A stretch of DNA of 64,000 nucleotides from Thereva unica (lineage: Eukaryota; Arthropoda; Insecta; Diptera; Therevidae): positions 226,890,224-226,954,223 of the forward strand of contig OX465281.1 of assembly GCA_949987705.1 (NCBI GenBank), given 5' to 3'. Shown here piece by piece: positions 21,699-34,200 of the stretch. How positions within the stretch are numbered: the first letter of the stretch is position 1; every line of letters starts with the position of its first letter. The notes under the pieces were generated by a model. The model saw only the letters and a program-made list of their open reading frames with translations, had not been told where the DNA came from and ran no database searches. The position numbers and the translations under genes were made by a program.

Positions 21699-22189
21699 GT
21701 GGTCTCCTCACTACTTCTTCCAAATTGGAAGAGTCGAATAGGTTCAAAGGAAGTTTTGTCCAATTTGCATTCAGCCGCCTTCCTTGGGATAACCCTCTTA
21801 TTCTTCCTTTGGGATAACCCTCTTATCGATCGTCTTACGATAATAGGCTTAAATTAATCAACTCTTAAGCCTTCTCCCTCTCCATAAGCTTCGAGAGGTT
21901 GCTGACGCTATTTTCGTTCACCATCACATTAGTTCCTCTAATACGAATTACTGCAATATCAGTGTTTTTATCATGCCTGCAGTGAAGTTGCTCTTAAAAA
22001 ATCTCATTTTGATGTGGCGCGACTGTTTCTGTCCTTTTGCACGCTTTTTTATTATTTGTTTCTGTATATGTATATGCTTTTATGTTTGCATGCTTCAGCT
22101 GAGCCACAGAGAAGTGGTAAGTGTTTCTCAGCCCAGTTGAGAAGTGCGCCTTTTGTGTTAGAAGAGTTACTCTATTAAATGTGCATGAC

Positions 22190-22790
22190 CGAGGCAAGAC
22201 TGTAAGACCGAAACCAGTTTTGCTCTTCCCTAGTAGCCAAAGAGGAGGCTCATTTGTTAAGGCGAATGGTGTGTCAGGCAAGGAAGAGTTCGATGCTAAT
22301 ATATCGATCTTGGATTTGTTTTCTGATATCACCTCTTTTTTATAAATAAACTTAGTAAGTACTTGTTGACCATAATTTCCAAGGGTCAGAAGTTTTTCCC
22401 GACAGCAATAGTATTTAGGATCTTACTTCTTAACCTGTCATCAAATGATGTGGTCACTCTTCTGCTGATGAACTTAATATTCTAACGATTAAGTGCCTCA
22501 CTTTTACTGCTACTACTGCTTTGATAACATTCATACATCCCCTAATAAACCTTCCATTCCGCTTGGCTTTATGGATTTTGTAGAATCGGGAATGAATAAA
22601 CGTACTCCTGCCCGCATAATATTTGTACCACAGAGAGTGACAGAGTTCCCGTCGGCACTACAGAAGCACAATTGCCAGACAGTGGCTTGGAATACGCGAA
22701 TGAGGCTCAGTGAGATCACTTTCTCATAATGCCAGACAGTTATTTTGGAGCTGTCATGGAACATGAGGACAGAAGATTGCAGACTTACTT
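22190..22790 (-). pseudogene. LINE family A relic, endonuclease-to-RT linker
   Basis: Minus-strand frames read ITVWHYEKV then LCGTNIMRAGVRLFIPDSTK and SIKP, then FDDRLRSKILN-like and VISENKSKIDILASNSSLPD. These correspond in order to TVWHYGKANWW, ITNIILAGMHLFIPHSSKS and IAESKPKADLLASLF of the intact ORF at 49442-52387. It is broken by shifts. Confidence 0.75.
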
Positions 22791-23400
22791 TTAAATAGAC
22801 TCATTGAACCAACGTAAAAACGAAGCAGCCTAATCGAAATTGTATCGATATATCTCTTCCACTCTGAAATTAATGCTCTCCTTCCTGCTTGGCAATATTA
22901 TTCTTGTAATATAAGACAAGACAATCTTCATCCGTCATTTTTCTGAACCTTCTCAGCTTATTCTATCCTCTTACTGCTATGTATACCATTACTTACTAGA
23001 GAGACCGGTAATCATCTGATCACTAAATTCAAGCAACAATAGTCCTAATTGGTACTTAGTTGGGGGCGCTAGGGAACACTACGTGCTGTCGCCTTAAAGG
23101 AACCTCCGAAAACGGCCCGATGCGATATCTCTCGAAACAGTCTATGTCTATTACTACCAACCTTCCTGCATTATATTGTATACGGAGGTGAACGATATGG
23201 CCGACTCCCCATACAAACGGGGTATTCCTAATACCTAGTTCACCACATAAAAGATCGATCATAGGTTTGAGCTGTCAAGTGTACTTGCAACCAAGAACAA
23301 GATTCTGTCTTTAAGTCTGGCCTACGAAACGAAACATACAACTTACCTCCACACTGTTACTCTTGAGAAATTATTAGAATGACTACAATAAAATAGGTGA
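22791..23400. other. no gene recognised downstream of prickle
   Basis: No open frame with a family signature. It lies between a LINE relic and the likely prickle 3' end. Confidence 0.4.
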
Positions 23401-23417
23401 TTTTTAATACAAAAACA

Positions 23418-23423
23418 TTTATT
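23418..23423 (-). promoter_or_regulatory. candidate poly(A) signal of prickle
   Basis: AATAAA reads on the minus strand about 590 bases after the prickle stop codon. The stretch between is AT-rich with no other recognisable gene, which fits a 3' UTR. Other A-rich hexamers occur, so the exact 3' end is uncertain. Confidence 0.35.
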
Positions 23424-24014
23424 TCCAGTTTTACAAATATTTATAAAAAAAGAAAAAGAAAATATTTTCATAGTTAATAGCCACTTAATCCTGAGATTCA
23501 AGGAACATCATCCCATCATCAATGGACGTGAGGTTAACAAATTGGAAGCCTTTCAGTTCTTCAGAGTTTGAGTTTCTTTTCGTAATATATTAGTTTCACT
23601 GTGTTCAGTTTGTACATTTTCCACTTAAGCCTAGAAGCTACATATACATCGTAACAAATGCTATACACTTACAAAGTAGTAAAAAAATTCTTAAAAATGA
23701 TATGGTTCTTGAGAAGAACGTCCTTTACTGGAGTAGAAACCGCTGGACATTGATAAGAGTCGTTCCTAACAAAAATCTACCTTACAACTGATTATTGCAA
23801 AATAAAGCTTCTTTGAGTTACAAGTAAACAATGATATAAGTTCCTTAGTGGGGGTTATGATAAGACAAGGAGGATAGAGGTTAGTTTTTTTATACATTTT
23901 TGGCATGTTTGAGTCGAGGCTCCTTTAGGTTCGGGACTTGTGCAGAAGACTGAACAGATGCCGAAAGCATCCGTTGCAGCCCTCGCCACAGGGTGACTTT
24001 AAGCACGGCGGTTG

Positions 24015-25214
24015 TCATGAAATAATGCAGTTCTTGTTGTCGGTGTCACTTGCTCCATTCTGCTTCCGCTTCCGTTCGTATGCAATGGCATCGTTGGGAA
24101 CATACGAGACCCTGACTCCACCATAGTGCTTCCTAGCCGGGATTCTGTACATGTACTCATCTCCACTTGATGAGCTCGACGAACAGGTCGAGCACACGCT
24201 AGAGGCATCAGCATCACGGATTTGATCCAGCTGGGAACGATTTGGCAAGGTTGATGGGGAAGTGTTGATTTGATTTTCTGAGCTGCTTCTTGCTTGATTT
24301 CGCCTCCGTCGACGTCTTCTTGCACTGGAGTTGTCGGTGTAGCTCTTTGATCTGGACATTTTCTCTTGGATACTAGTGAAGCGCACCTCTTTTGCCTGCT
24401 TCTTTTCTTGAGTATCACTAGAAATTTCCTGAGTGCTTTGCGTTACTTCTGATATACTTGGTGATTGTACTTGAGTTGACGTGGAAGCTGGATGATCACT
24501 TTTGTAACTGTCTCTCTGATCTGTACTGGATAGAGCAAGTTCCGGCAGGGATGAGGTTAAATTCTGATCAATTTCATTGTTTATTGTCTTTTCGCTTGTT
24601 CGTAAATTATCTAGACTAACACCAAGCTCTGTTAAGTCTATTGGCTCTCGTCTCTGATCCTTAAAAATTTGATTCTTCCGATCATCGACAGTTTTTTCCA
24701 AATTCCGTTCTAATATGAGTCGATCCAGTCCTTTATTAATAGAACCGGATTGGCTGTCGTTAGAACATTGCAGAGCTCTTCGACCCATTTTTGGACTTCT
24801 AGGAATTTGTGGATTGGTACTACTTCGAGGTGGGCGTGGTGCTTGCCCCGAACTGTCTGAAGGTGTTGGTGGCTCACCTTTACTACACGCTATAGAACAG
24901 TAGATAGTGCCTCGACGTGGCAGGAATGGTCGACCTAGCAATGAACATCTACAAGTACAGCAGGAGAAGCATTGATCGGTTGCATGCCAATGCTGTCCGT
25001 CATGACTCATCTGGCCTTGATCAACACCAATTACTTCGCCGCAAAAGTCACAGTATTCAGCAAACATACTGTCGAAGCATGCCAGGCAGAATGGTTTGCC
25101 GTCTCGCATTATGTAACGTTGGCCGCCTAGTTGCTTATCACATTCAAAGCAAGCAAAGTGCTTCATGTGCCAGGTTCTTCCTTCTGCTTCGGTGCATTCG
25201 TCGGAAAATATTAC
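24015..25214 (-). CDS. pk: prickle terminal exon: LIM2, LIM3, tail and CAAX box
   Basis: The exon opens at CATTTACAG|GTAATA with [13 protein letters not shown] and runs 399 codons to the stop. LIM2 includes [11 protein letters not shown] and CLACF; LIM3 includes [15 protein letters not shown] and CSIAC. The rest is rich in Ser, Thr, Gln and charged residues. It has a KEVRF motif followed by SRSKS and a run of seven arginines, a [12 protein letters not shown] cluster, and ends NKNCIIS. The KxVRF/SRSKS/poly-Arg pattern and the CAAX end are shared with prickle proteins from flies to vertebrates. Confidence 0.95.
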   Translation of the reverse strand, partial: VIFSDECTEAEGRTWHMKHFACFECDKQLGGQRYIMRDGKPFCLACFDSMFAEYCDFCGEVIGVDQGQMSHDGQHWHATDQCFSCCTCRCSLLGRPFLPRRGTIYCSIACSKGEPPTPSDSSGQAPRPPRSSTNPQIPRSPKMGRRALQCSNDSQSGSINKGLDRLILERNLEKTVDDRKNQIFKDQRREPIDLTELGVSLDNLRTSEKTINNEIDQNLTSSLPELALSSTDQRDSYKSDHPASTSTQVQSPSISEVTQSTQEISSDTQEKKQAKEVRFTSIQEKMSRSKSYTDNSSARRRRRRRNQARSSSENQINTSPSTLPNRSQLDQIRDADASSVCSTCSSSSSSGDEYMYRIPARKHYGGVRVSYVPNDAIAYERKRKQNGASDTDNKNCIIS

Positions 25215-28200
25215 CTGTAAATGGAAATTAATAATTTTAGTGACTGTGTAAAAGTACGGCGTTACTATAAAGTAAGAAGGAAGTGCATGCATTAATTATT
25301 ATTTATTTATTTATAAGTCAAAGTCAATATAACTTAATCTATTTTGTTAGTACATCCAAGGCCATAGGGAAGAAGACTGCAAGGGGGATCAAAGAAGAGA
25401 TATAAAGACTACATAGCAATGGACTTACACACAATTGAGATTACAACTTTAAGGGCAAAACCGTGAAAAATGGAAGAAGATTCTTGAGGAGGCCAAGGCA
25501 CACAGAGGGCTGTAACGCCAGTGATGATGATATTCTTTGAATAAAAGGAAAGAATAGGATGGCCTAGGAGGGACTGGGGGCTGCTGAAGAACATGGCGAG
25601 GAACCTTACGTTTGCAGTCGCGCATGTTATACGAAATGGCTGGATACTCATCTACTAACCCTAGAGACAAAAGACCCTCTTTCTTTATCGGAAGACCATA
25701 TCAAAATCTTAAGAGTTCCTGCGCCGTTAACGACGAAAGGCGATCTGGGCGACTTTGCCCAACTTCTTTCGAAGGGAGATGATAATATTACTCTAACATC
25801 GATCGATCAGTGATCGAGATTGATCCCGCTACTCGCAACCACGATGTTCAGAGCAGTGCAGATTAATCTCTCTGCTTACGCATTTCGAAGGCTGATTTAG
25901 ATGCCGTCTTGTTGCAGGAGCCTTGGATTTGCTGAGGAATGTATGAGAAATCAGAACTCCAAAATATAGGTAGCTGCATCCCAGAAATGACCAAGTCCTT
26001 GATAGAAGAGTGGATTAAGAGAATAAACCTAGCCTATTGGGAGTCAGTCCCCGGTCTTAGCCAGGCTAAAGATCTTATAAGACCCTTTGCCTTAAGAGGC
26101 ACTATTACTCTAAACAGAGCGGATCTAAGGCTGCTGGTGGGATATCTCACTGGCCACGTAGGACTGCGGTACCACCTCCACAACCTAGGACTGTCTCAAG
26201 AGACAGAATGCCGACTCTGCTTGGAAGGCGACGAGACTTCCACACATATTCTTTGTGAATGTCCTGCTCTGATCTGGCTTAGAAGAAGAACGTTTATCAG
26301 AGAGTTCTTGAGCCCTGCCCAAGTCCGGTCTTCATCAATTAAAGACCTTCTTGCCTTCATTCGGAAGGCCGATAGTCTGTTCCGCTAGTGGGGTACGTAC
26401 ACAATAGGCCTAACTTGGCCGCAGTGTTCACCATATGGGTTGCTCCCTCACTCCTTATAATAATAATAATCCCAGAAATGACGAAGGTAAGCCAAGAATC
26501 TGTTTAATTGTTAATACTGACCTTAACGCTTTTATGTTGTCTAAATATAGCAACGTTGACAAGGTGGGGGCCTGCTTGGACAGCAGAAAGGGTGGCAAAG
26601 CTACGTGGATTCGATCGGCCTACTTACCACCAGAAGGACATATACATAGATACATATATCTCCACCCTCTTCGATACGGGAAAGGAAGTGGCTAATTATG
26701 GAGCGAGCATCATAAATGCTCACAACTCCGCTTGGGCCAGCTCAGATACAAATGTAAGAGGTGAGTTGCTTTTCCACCTTTTACTCCAAAATAAAGTCTT
26801 GCTGTGCAACAGGGGAAATGAACCTACAAGGTTAAGACAAAAAGTCTTAGACATTACTCTTGTTTCCGCAGACCTGCTGAATTGTGTAGAAAACTGCAGA
26901 ATATCCAGTGAACACTCCTTTACTGACCACAGAGCCATTCTTTTTAATGTCAATATGTGCTCAACTGTGACGAAAGCCCCTGGTTACAGCAATATCCGAA
27001 ACACAGATTGGGCCGTACATAGACAAGTGATGGAAAGATCACTTCCAGAAGATGTTCGCTCTCATTTTCGGAACGCTGAACAGCCCAAATAGTGAATACA
27101 ATTTAGGTACTATCGACAGACTGATAAAAAGGGATTTACTCATATGGGCCATAGCAGCCTTTTAAAACAACAGCATGCCTACATGAAAGGTAAATCGGAA
27201 GACACTGCTCTCCACTTACTGGTAGCGGTCATTGCAAAATCACTTGAATTGAAAGTTCACTTTTGCTGCTTTCTTAGATATTGAAGGTGTTTTCAACAAG
27301 GTTGAATTTTCTGCGGCTACTCCAGCGTTTAGGCATTCATGGATGCTCCCGATCCTTTAATGATAAGCTGATAAAGTGCAGGGTCATAAAGTCTGGTCTG
27401 GGGCTTTCGCAAGAAGTCAGACGGGTTGGAAGAGGCGCACTGCAGAAGGGGTCCTATCGCCGCTCATTTGGAATATAACAGTCAACGAAGTGTTGATAAC
27501 CCTTACGGAGTCTGGGTGCACCACGGTGGCCTATGCTGATGATATTATGCTGGTAGTGACCGGCAAGTACATCTCAACAAAGCCAATAAGGCCAAAACAG
27601 CTCTTCTCTTATGAAAAAGAACGATCAGAGTCAATTGAGGCCTTAAACTCCGCATCTCCCACTGGTTGTATACAGTCGTACTCAGAACATTACGTACTAT
27701 AACATACTGGAAAGGGCCCACAGAGAGCTAAACTGTCTATTAGTGTTGTAATGATAAGGACCCCATCAGCTGCGCTGGATGCCTTATTACATCTTATGCC
27801 TTTGGACATACATGCCGAGTAAATGGCGGTCTCGACGGCCCCCAGGACGAAGCCTACTCTTGTATGGACTCCATATTCATATGGTCACTCATCCATCCTT
27901 AGGAACACTGGTGCGGACAAACTAGATTATCCTATAAGTACGTGTGGAAGGGTTTCAATATCATCATTCCGGCCAGAGATGACTGGACAGATGGTGTTAT
28001 CTACACAAATGGCTCACAAATTGGGAACAGAGTAGGTTGTGGTATCTTTTCGAGGCATTGAATATAGATAAATCTCTTCGTCTACCCGACCACTGCTGCG
28101 TCTTCCAGGCGAAAGTCGTGATTAGCCACCTATAAACTGACTGTGAGAAAGATCAGCTCGAGCCAGGCTGAGATGGACCAGAGCAAAAGTGTGCCGCACT

Positions 28201-31200
28201 TTTCACACAATATTGTCGACTTTGGACGCAAATGTTTCCAAATCTCTTGCATTTTTTGTTGTTCAGCTGAACTATGTAGTGAAGGTGGTGACTGGTCACT
28301 GTCCCTTTGGCCGGTACAGCGAAAGACTGGGACTTCACCATAACGACTTATGTAGAAGGTGTGGTAATGAGGATGAGGAAGGAACTGTCTCCCATCTTCT
28401 CTCTACATATCCGGCCTTCGCGAGGAAAAGACCTTTCCTTGATGGTTTGAGTAAGTTTCAAAACACTTATGTTCCTGACCTCTGTCGCTTTACTAAAAGC
28501 TCCAAATAGCTTGACATAGCCTGAATTTTGCTCCAACACTAAAATGACATCACTGGGTCCAATGGTGTGCCTGAGTGGGCTCCATAGTGGGGGAGCAGCC
28601 ATTTCAACCTAACGTTAATACTTTGTCGCTTAAATAATATAGTACTTCAGCTGCCCATTTCTTATGGGATTGATTATATAATTAAGTTATTCATCAGCTG
28701 TGCACCAAATGCACGTACATACTAAGAAAAAGTAGAACTAAATGACTGCCTTAAGCTATGGTTTCCTACGAAGCGGCACCGTCATGTAGCGGCCGTATTA
28801 TTACGGAGAGTGACGTCACAAAAAATTGCTCTGTGGAATATCGCGGTAGTGGTTTCTAAGATAGCGTTACTGCAGATCGTCACGTAAGATAGCGTTGCCG
28901 TCACATTTGTAGCGGTAGCGCTTTACGGTGTAGAACTGTTTGTCAACGTTTTTGTAGTTTAGCGGTGGAGACGTGTTTAATTTTTGTACACGTTTAGAAA
29001 TAAAAAAAAAGTTTTTTTTTATTTTGTTTTGCACAATGTTTTGCATACAATTATATTTTCTATAATTTATTGATATTTACAGTGCAACAATGTTTTCGAA
29101 AAATCATGGGCCCATTCGTGTATGTCGAAAACGAAATTTTTTTTTGTCTCGGGTTCGCGTAGGTCGTAGGTCGGTCTGAAGCCGACGAAAGGCACTCGAA
29201 AGGTCGTGGGCTATCGAGTTTTTGCCTTATTATGATTAATAATTTTCAAATAATAAATAATTGTATATTTTTACAGCAGTTGTTGTAACATTTTCCGTGT
29301 TTCAATATTGTGGTTTCTATCAGGGACACGAAAAATTTCTTTCGACCTATGCAAACGCTAAAATTTTCGTCGACAAAATTTTTCGACTTCAATTTCTTTT
29401 CGTTCAATTATCGTCGTTCGCCATACACGAACCGGCCCCAGGCTTTGAAATGGTCAAGTGAACAAAGACACACAATTTGTGCTCTGGTGACAATGGATTC
29501 TGCACTCTATTTGAAGGCTTTGTGGTAATATCGTCCTTTATATAACTTAACACATAATCGAACAACACAGGAGTCAGGCGAAAGTATTAACTGAATTTAT
29601 TCTCATTATTATGCAGATGACGAAACACTAAAATATTATAGGAACCTTCTTCTGTTCGACTTTTAAATAATTTGGATTCGCTGTCTCTTTGAAACTCTTC
29701 TTCAGATTCTTCATCTTCTAAGAAAATTAGAACTGCGACCTCAAGATCATCCATTTTTACCGATTGAATTATTCAAAATGACTGTGAAATCTAGCATTGG
29801 TTTTCTACGAAGCGGTACCGTCATGTAGCGGCCGTATTACTTTACAACTATTGTCGCCGTATTTGTCGCCGTATTTTTGTACACCGTTTTGCTTACGTCA
29901 CTCACCGTAGTAATACGGTCGCTACATGACGGTGCCGCTTCGTAGGAAACCATAGCTTTAGGGTACACCCCTCTCCATACAACATAGTAATTCAGCGTCC
30001 AATTCTGAATCTGTGTTGTTGATCGTTATGGATTGGGTCTATTAGAGAGACAATCTGGGGGGTTATCCTGGAATGCGATTCGAAAGTGAGAAGCAAACGG
30101 AAGCCAGTTGCGATGCGATTTAGTTTTTGTATCGCTGAATGCGATCGCATCGTATTGAAATTATTGTCTGATAAATATTCGAAACGAAATTATTTTCGGC
30201 CAATCAACTTCATTTATCAACTTAATAAGACATTTTAATGCGAACAATTGTTTCAGGAATATTTAAAGAGTTTTTTAATTTTTTTTTAAAATGAACAAAT
30301 AAATTCAAGGCATCCGTCAGTGGCTTTGCTCACGAACTGAAATCCGATGACTGACGGACAAATTAAATTGGGGGATACCATTTTCTTATTTTCGATTGTG
30401 ATGACTTTCGAATCGCATTCCAGGATAACCCCCCTGGTTGAAAACAAGTTATTAAAAGAATTTTAGAATTGAAGACAGGATGGTGATTCACCGATTCACC
30501 ATTGAGTGTCGTTCGAAGCTTAATATAATAAATAATATGATTTGAAAAAAATTTCATAAAATTCGGTCACGCCGTTTTTTTGTTTAAATGAAAACACCAA
30601 GTGTGACAAGTTTGCTCTATTATAGAAAAAAAAAATTATTATATGCATTTCTTCTTTATTATTAATGTTTCCCGTGTTTCCCGAGCTTTTGTTTTTTTTT
30701 TTATTTCTAGTAATGCAAGTTTCTGCTGTCGACGATTCTATCATTGAGTTCAGTTTTGGACAGCAAGCTCAATACATAGTGAAAGAACTGACAACGCTAT
30801 CAGGCAAAAGAAAGGAAATTTACCTTATTTAAGCAATTGAATATCTGCTAGTCGGTTGGGTAAAATGTAGAATGTGCCTGGTATTAAACCGTGTCGAAGA
30901 ATGGAGATCGATTGGTTGTGATTTGGAGTCTATGACGGCTATAAAAGGATCCCAGTTAGTCAAAGATCTCTTCGTTTTGAAAAGCAATTTTCAGTGATCA
31001 CAAACATATTGATTTTGCGTCATTGAAGGATGCTTTAGTTTTCTTTACATACCGTTCCAATTTTCATTGAAAAGTTTGATTTTGTGTTTTGGGTAATGGG
31101 TTGAACTTAGAAAGGACACACAAGAATACGAACTTGTGTATTATTCGACAAGAGCATCTATTTATTAGAAAACGCAGAAAAAAGAAACTAAAATGGTGGC

Positions 31201-34200
31201 AAAGGGGTCATATAAAATCCCAATAAGATTTAAAAAAAAATGAAATTAAAATGGTCTGTGTAATAAAATTCAATCGTCAATTAAAGTACAAATGTTACAA
31301 AAACTCAAAATATCCAAACTTCATGCAAACATCTTGGCAAATAATAAATTCATTTTACCTCATCACAAGCTGAACATCTTGGCTTTTGTGTCTCGGCATG
31401 ATGTCGGCCGCAATACAAGAGTCCGTCCTTATGAAAGTAAATCAAATCAACTAGAAGCTCCTTGCAGATATTGCAAACGAAACATCCTGGATGCCAGCAC
31501 ATGTTCGTCCCAAGACGTGATGCAAATACAACAATGTCTCCAGACGACAGACGTTCCTCGCACTGAAAGACAAGGCAAAAAAAGAAATACAAAATAACAC
31601 AAAAAATTCGACTTTCAGAAATGAATTCCCAGAAGAAGTCCTGCCAGTCTGAGACAAAACGATTTTATGTCCTTCGTTTAGCGATAAGCCTCAAAAGTCA
31701 TGAGGGAAATTATAAAATTATAAAAGCGCTCCGCCCCAGCCATCCCCGGGGGCATTTTTCTCAAATGATCTAAATGTCCTTCGCTTAAGGACCGCATCTA
31801 GAAGGTATTTTTTTAGGGTGGATTCGGTGCGGTCTCTGAAACAATGGCCAACGAAATTAGAGACGGAGGCGGAGGACCTGGATCCAAACAAAGTTAATTG
31901 AGTCCTCTGCCACCTCGCAGAATGGCTTCATTTAGTAAATTTCCAGACTATTAAACTCTGGTCCTTTCATGAACGCCGTCGCCAAATCCCGGCGCACCGC
32001 TCTCAGCCCCGCTGGCACGCCGCAGCAATTGTCCTTAAATAGGACACAATCTTAAAGCAGGAAAGGATCCCGGTGTGGATTCTGAACAAGGAAAGATAGG
32101 CGCAAAACCACTGCCGCCGCCGCCTCCTTTTGTGTGCTCCATTTATTGGAGATTTCACATTATGATAGCCCTCAGTGCTGCAGCCCCGGGTAGGCAGTTT
32201 CTCTTCCCGAGTAGATGGCAGACAAAAGTTTCCTTCGTTGGCACCATCTTTAGTGTTGTCCTGGATGTCTTTATCAGAGATAGACGGGGACCGTAAAGAT
32301 GCCCCGGAATTGAAGCGAACGCAAAAAACGTCGTAAACCTCGTTTGCAATTGGACCGAAATTGGGCAGTCATGTGTACTGAGGTGAAGACACCGTCATTA
32401 TCGGCAGCAGATAAGGCTGACGACGTCACTTTTTTATGCTGAAGTCAGTTACAAAAGGCTGGAAAGTTAAATTAAGTTACAAGAAAAGAAGAAAGAGTTT
32501 TGTTCCTTGTGGAATGATAAGGAGGATCAAGGGCTTTGAATATAAACAAAAAGTTGAGCTGATAATAATTAAGAAAGTTAAGAGAAAGGCACGTCTTCAA
32601 TCGTTCCAAATACTTTATGGGTGTCTTTCATAGGTACTAAAAATTACTTATAAAAATATCAAAATAACAAACCCCTTTTAGCAGTAATATCCTGAATCCT
32701 GTTTAGATGAATTTTCTACAATAATAGGAGCTATAACCTCATCGTTTCCCAATGTTTTACTTGGGCTGTGCAAGTAAGGTATAATTTCAACTCAAACATC
32801 ATAAGAACGACACAAGATTTTATTTTTAAAAAAGTTGTATTTTCACAAAGTTTAGTTTTTATCGTTTTTAAAAAAGGATCTTATACAGTGGTTGTATCCG
32901 CCTGTAAATAACTTTCCTCTCCGAAACTATTGCAGCTAAAGACACGTCCTATATCTTAAAATAAACGTCTCGGTCAAAAGATAATGAACTAAAAATAAAC
33001 TAAACCGAATTTTGTTCATGTTGGAGCTCATATGGTTATTGCAAACAAAGAGAATCTATATTTTTCAACATTACATTTTTAGGTCTCAAGGTTCTGGTAG
33101 GTTTAATCGTCAGCTTCAAAGGAATGAAACAAAAGTTTGTTGTGGGATCTAATCCTGGAGCTAAAACTCAACTTAAAGTCGAACAATGAAGGAATGGTAA
33201 AAAACACCTACACCTACACCAAGATCTTCGGAGAGTGATGTGGACTCAAGCCAAACATGGTCTTGTGGACGCCGTGGTAGGTTCAATTCTCACGCACTTC
33301 TCGCTGGTGTGGTAGCGCTGGCTGGTCATAACCTATAATGTCATAAAATTGCGAAGGAGCTTGAAGACTGCTACGGTAGCGCCAAGAACATGATCTATGG
33401 ATGCCCTTGATGTGCTCTTGCAACTACTCTCCCTATCTTCTAGTGCTCTTCTTGTTCTTCTTTAGCGGCTATACAACCGGGATCCGGTCCAGGCCTCTCG
33501 TTGCTCTTTTCTTCACCGGTCCGAGAGTCGTTGTCACCCAGCTTGCATCAACAAGCTCTGGTCGACCAGGTCTAGCCAGCCTTTCAGCGGAGGTTGGGCG
33601 TTCCTCACTATCGCACTTCGCAGAAGACTTTACGAGCAGGTTCATATTCACTCATACAAGCTAGATGCCTTACTCACCGGAGTCTTTAATTTCTCCACAA
33701 CATCTATGTCGCAAAAGTAGCTCGTAGATCTCGTCGTTGTAAAGTCTTCGCAAATCGTGGTGGCTGACATAAGGGTCCAACAATTCTGCCTTTAGATTGA
33801 GGAAATCCGGAGCCTCAAAACTCTACAGTAATAAAAACAGTTGACCAGTTGAAACAAGTTGATTTTCTACGCGAGGATCTGATTATCACATCTACGGATT
33901 ATCTTCACCTAGAATGACCTTTACAATCATAAATGGAGTGGAGCAACGTCCATAGAAGTTGGATTTATGGATATTTACCAATAGCTCCAAAATATCCAGA
34001 GAACGTCGCGTCCGGGGTCTATCCAGAGGCAAAAGTAGTTCACTTTTTTGCACCTTCCGCAGTTTTTTCACGCTAGCATCTTGGAGGAGATTATGAACCG
34101 CGACATAACGACTTGGAGGCCAGATTATGAACCGCGAACCTACACATGACGCAGCATTGCAATTATTATAGACATCCAAACTGGGCGATGATGCGCTGCC

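Larger units (their letters stand above)
18180..22140 (+). mobile_element. LINE (family B) interrupted by three insertions
   Basis: Host LINE segments are 18180-18480, 19238-19969, 20082-20156 and 21699-22140. They carry the end of an endonuclease region (FNFKKANLEELPSKLTYVDR), then SRSSPPWYNYEFRRAKN, the reverse transcriptase (ARSTTTNLLVL, VYTEFSKAFDKISH), a C-terminal segment (HLYVSLVRPLLECASQVWSP) and RIESVQRKF-like sequence with a DNPLIDRL end. Stops and shifts make it non-functional. The insertions are described separately. Confidence 0.7.

Noticed and set aside
30619..30710. A-rich or T-rich tracts as LINE tails
   Set aside because: No adjoining LINE sequence on either strand; simple low-complexity DNA.
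33401..33664. A secreted or membrane protein (hydrophobic start)
   Set aside because: Overlaps an open frame on the other strand, has no family pattern and lies in a prickle intron.
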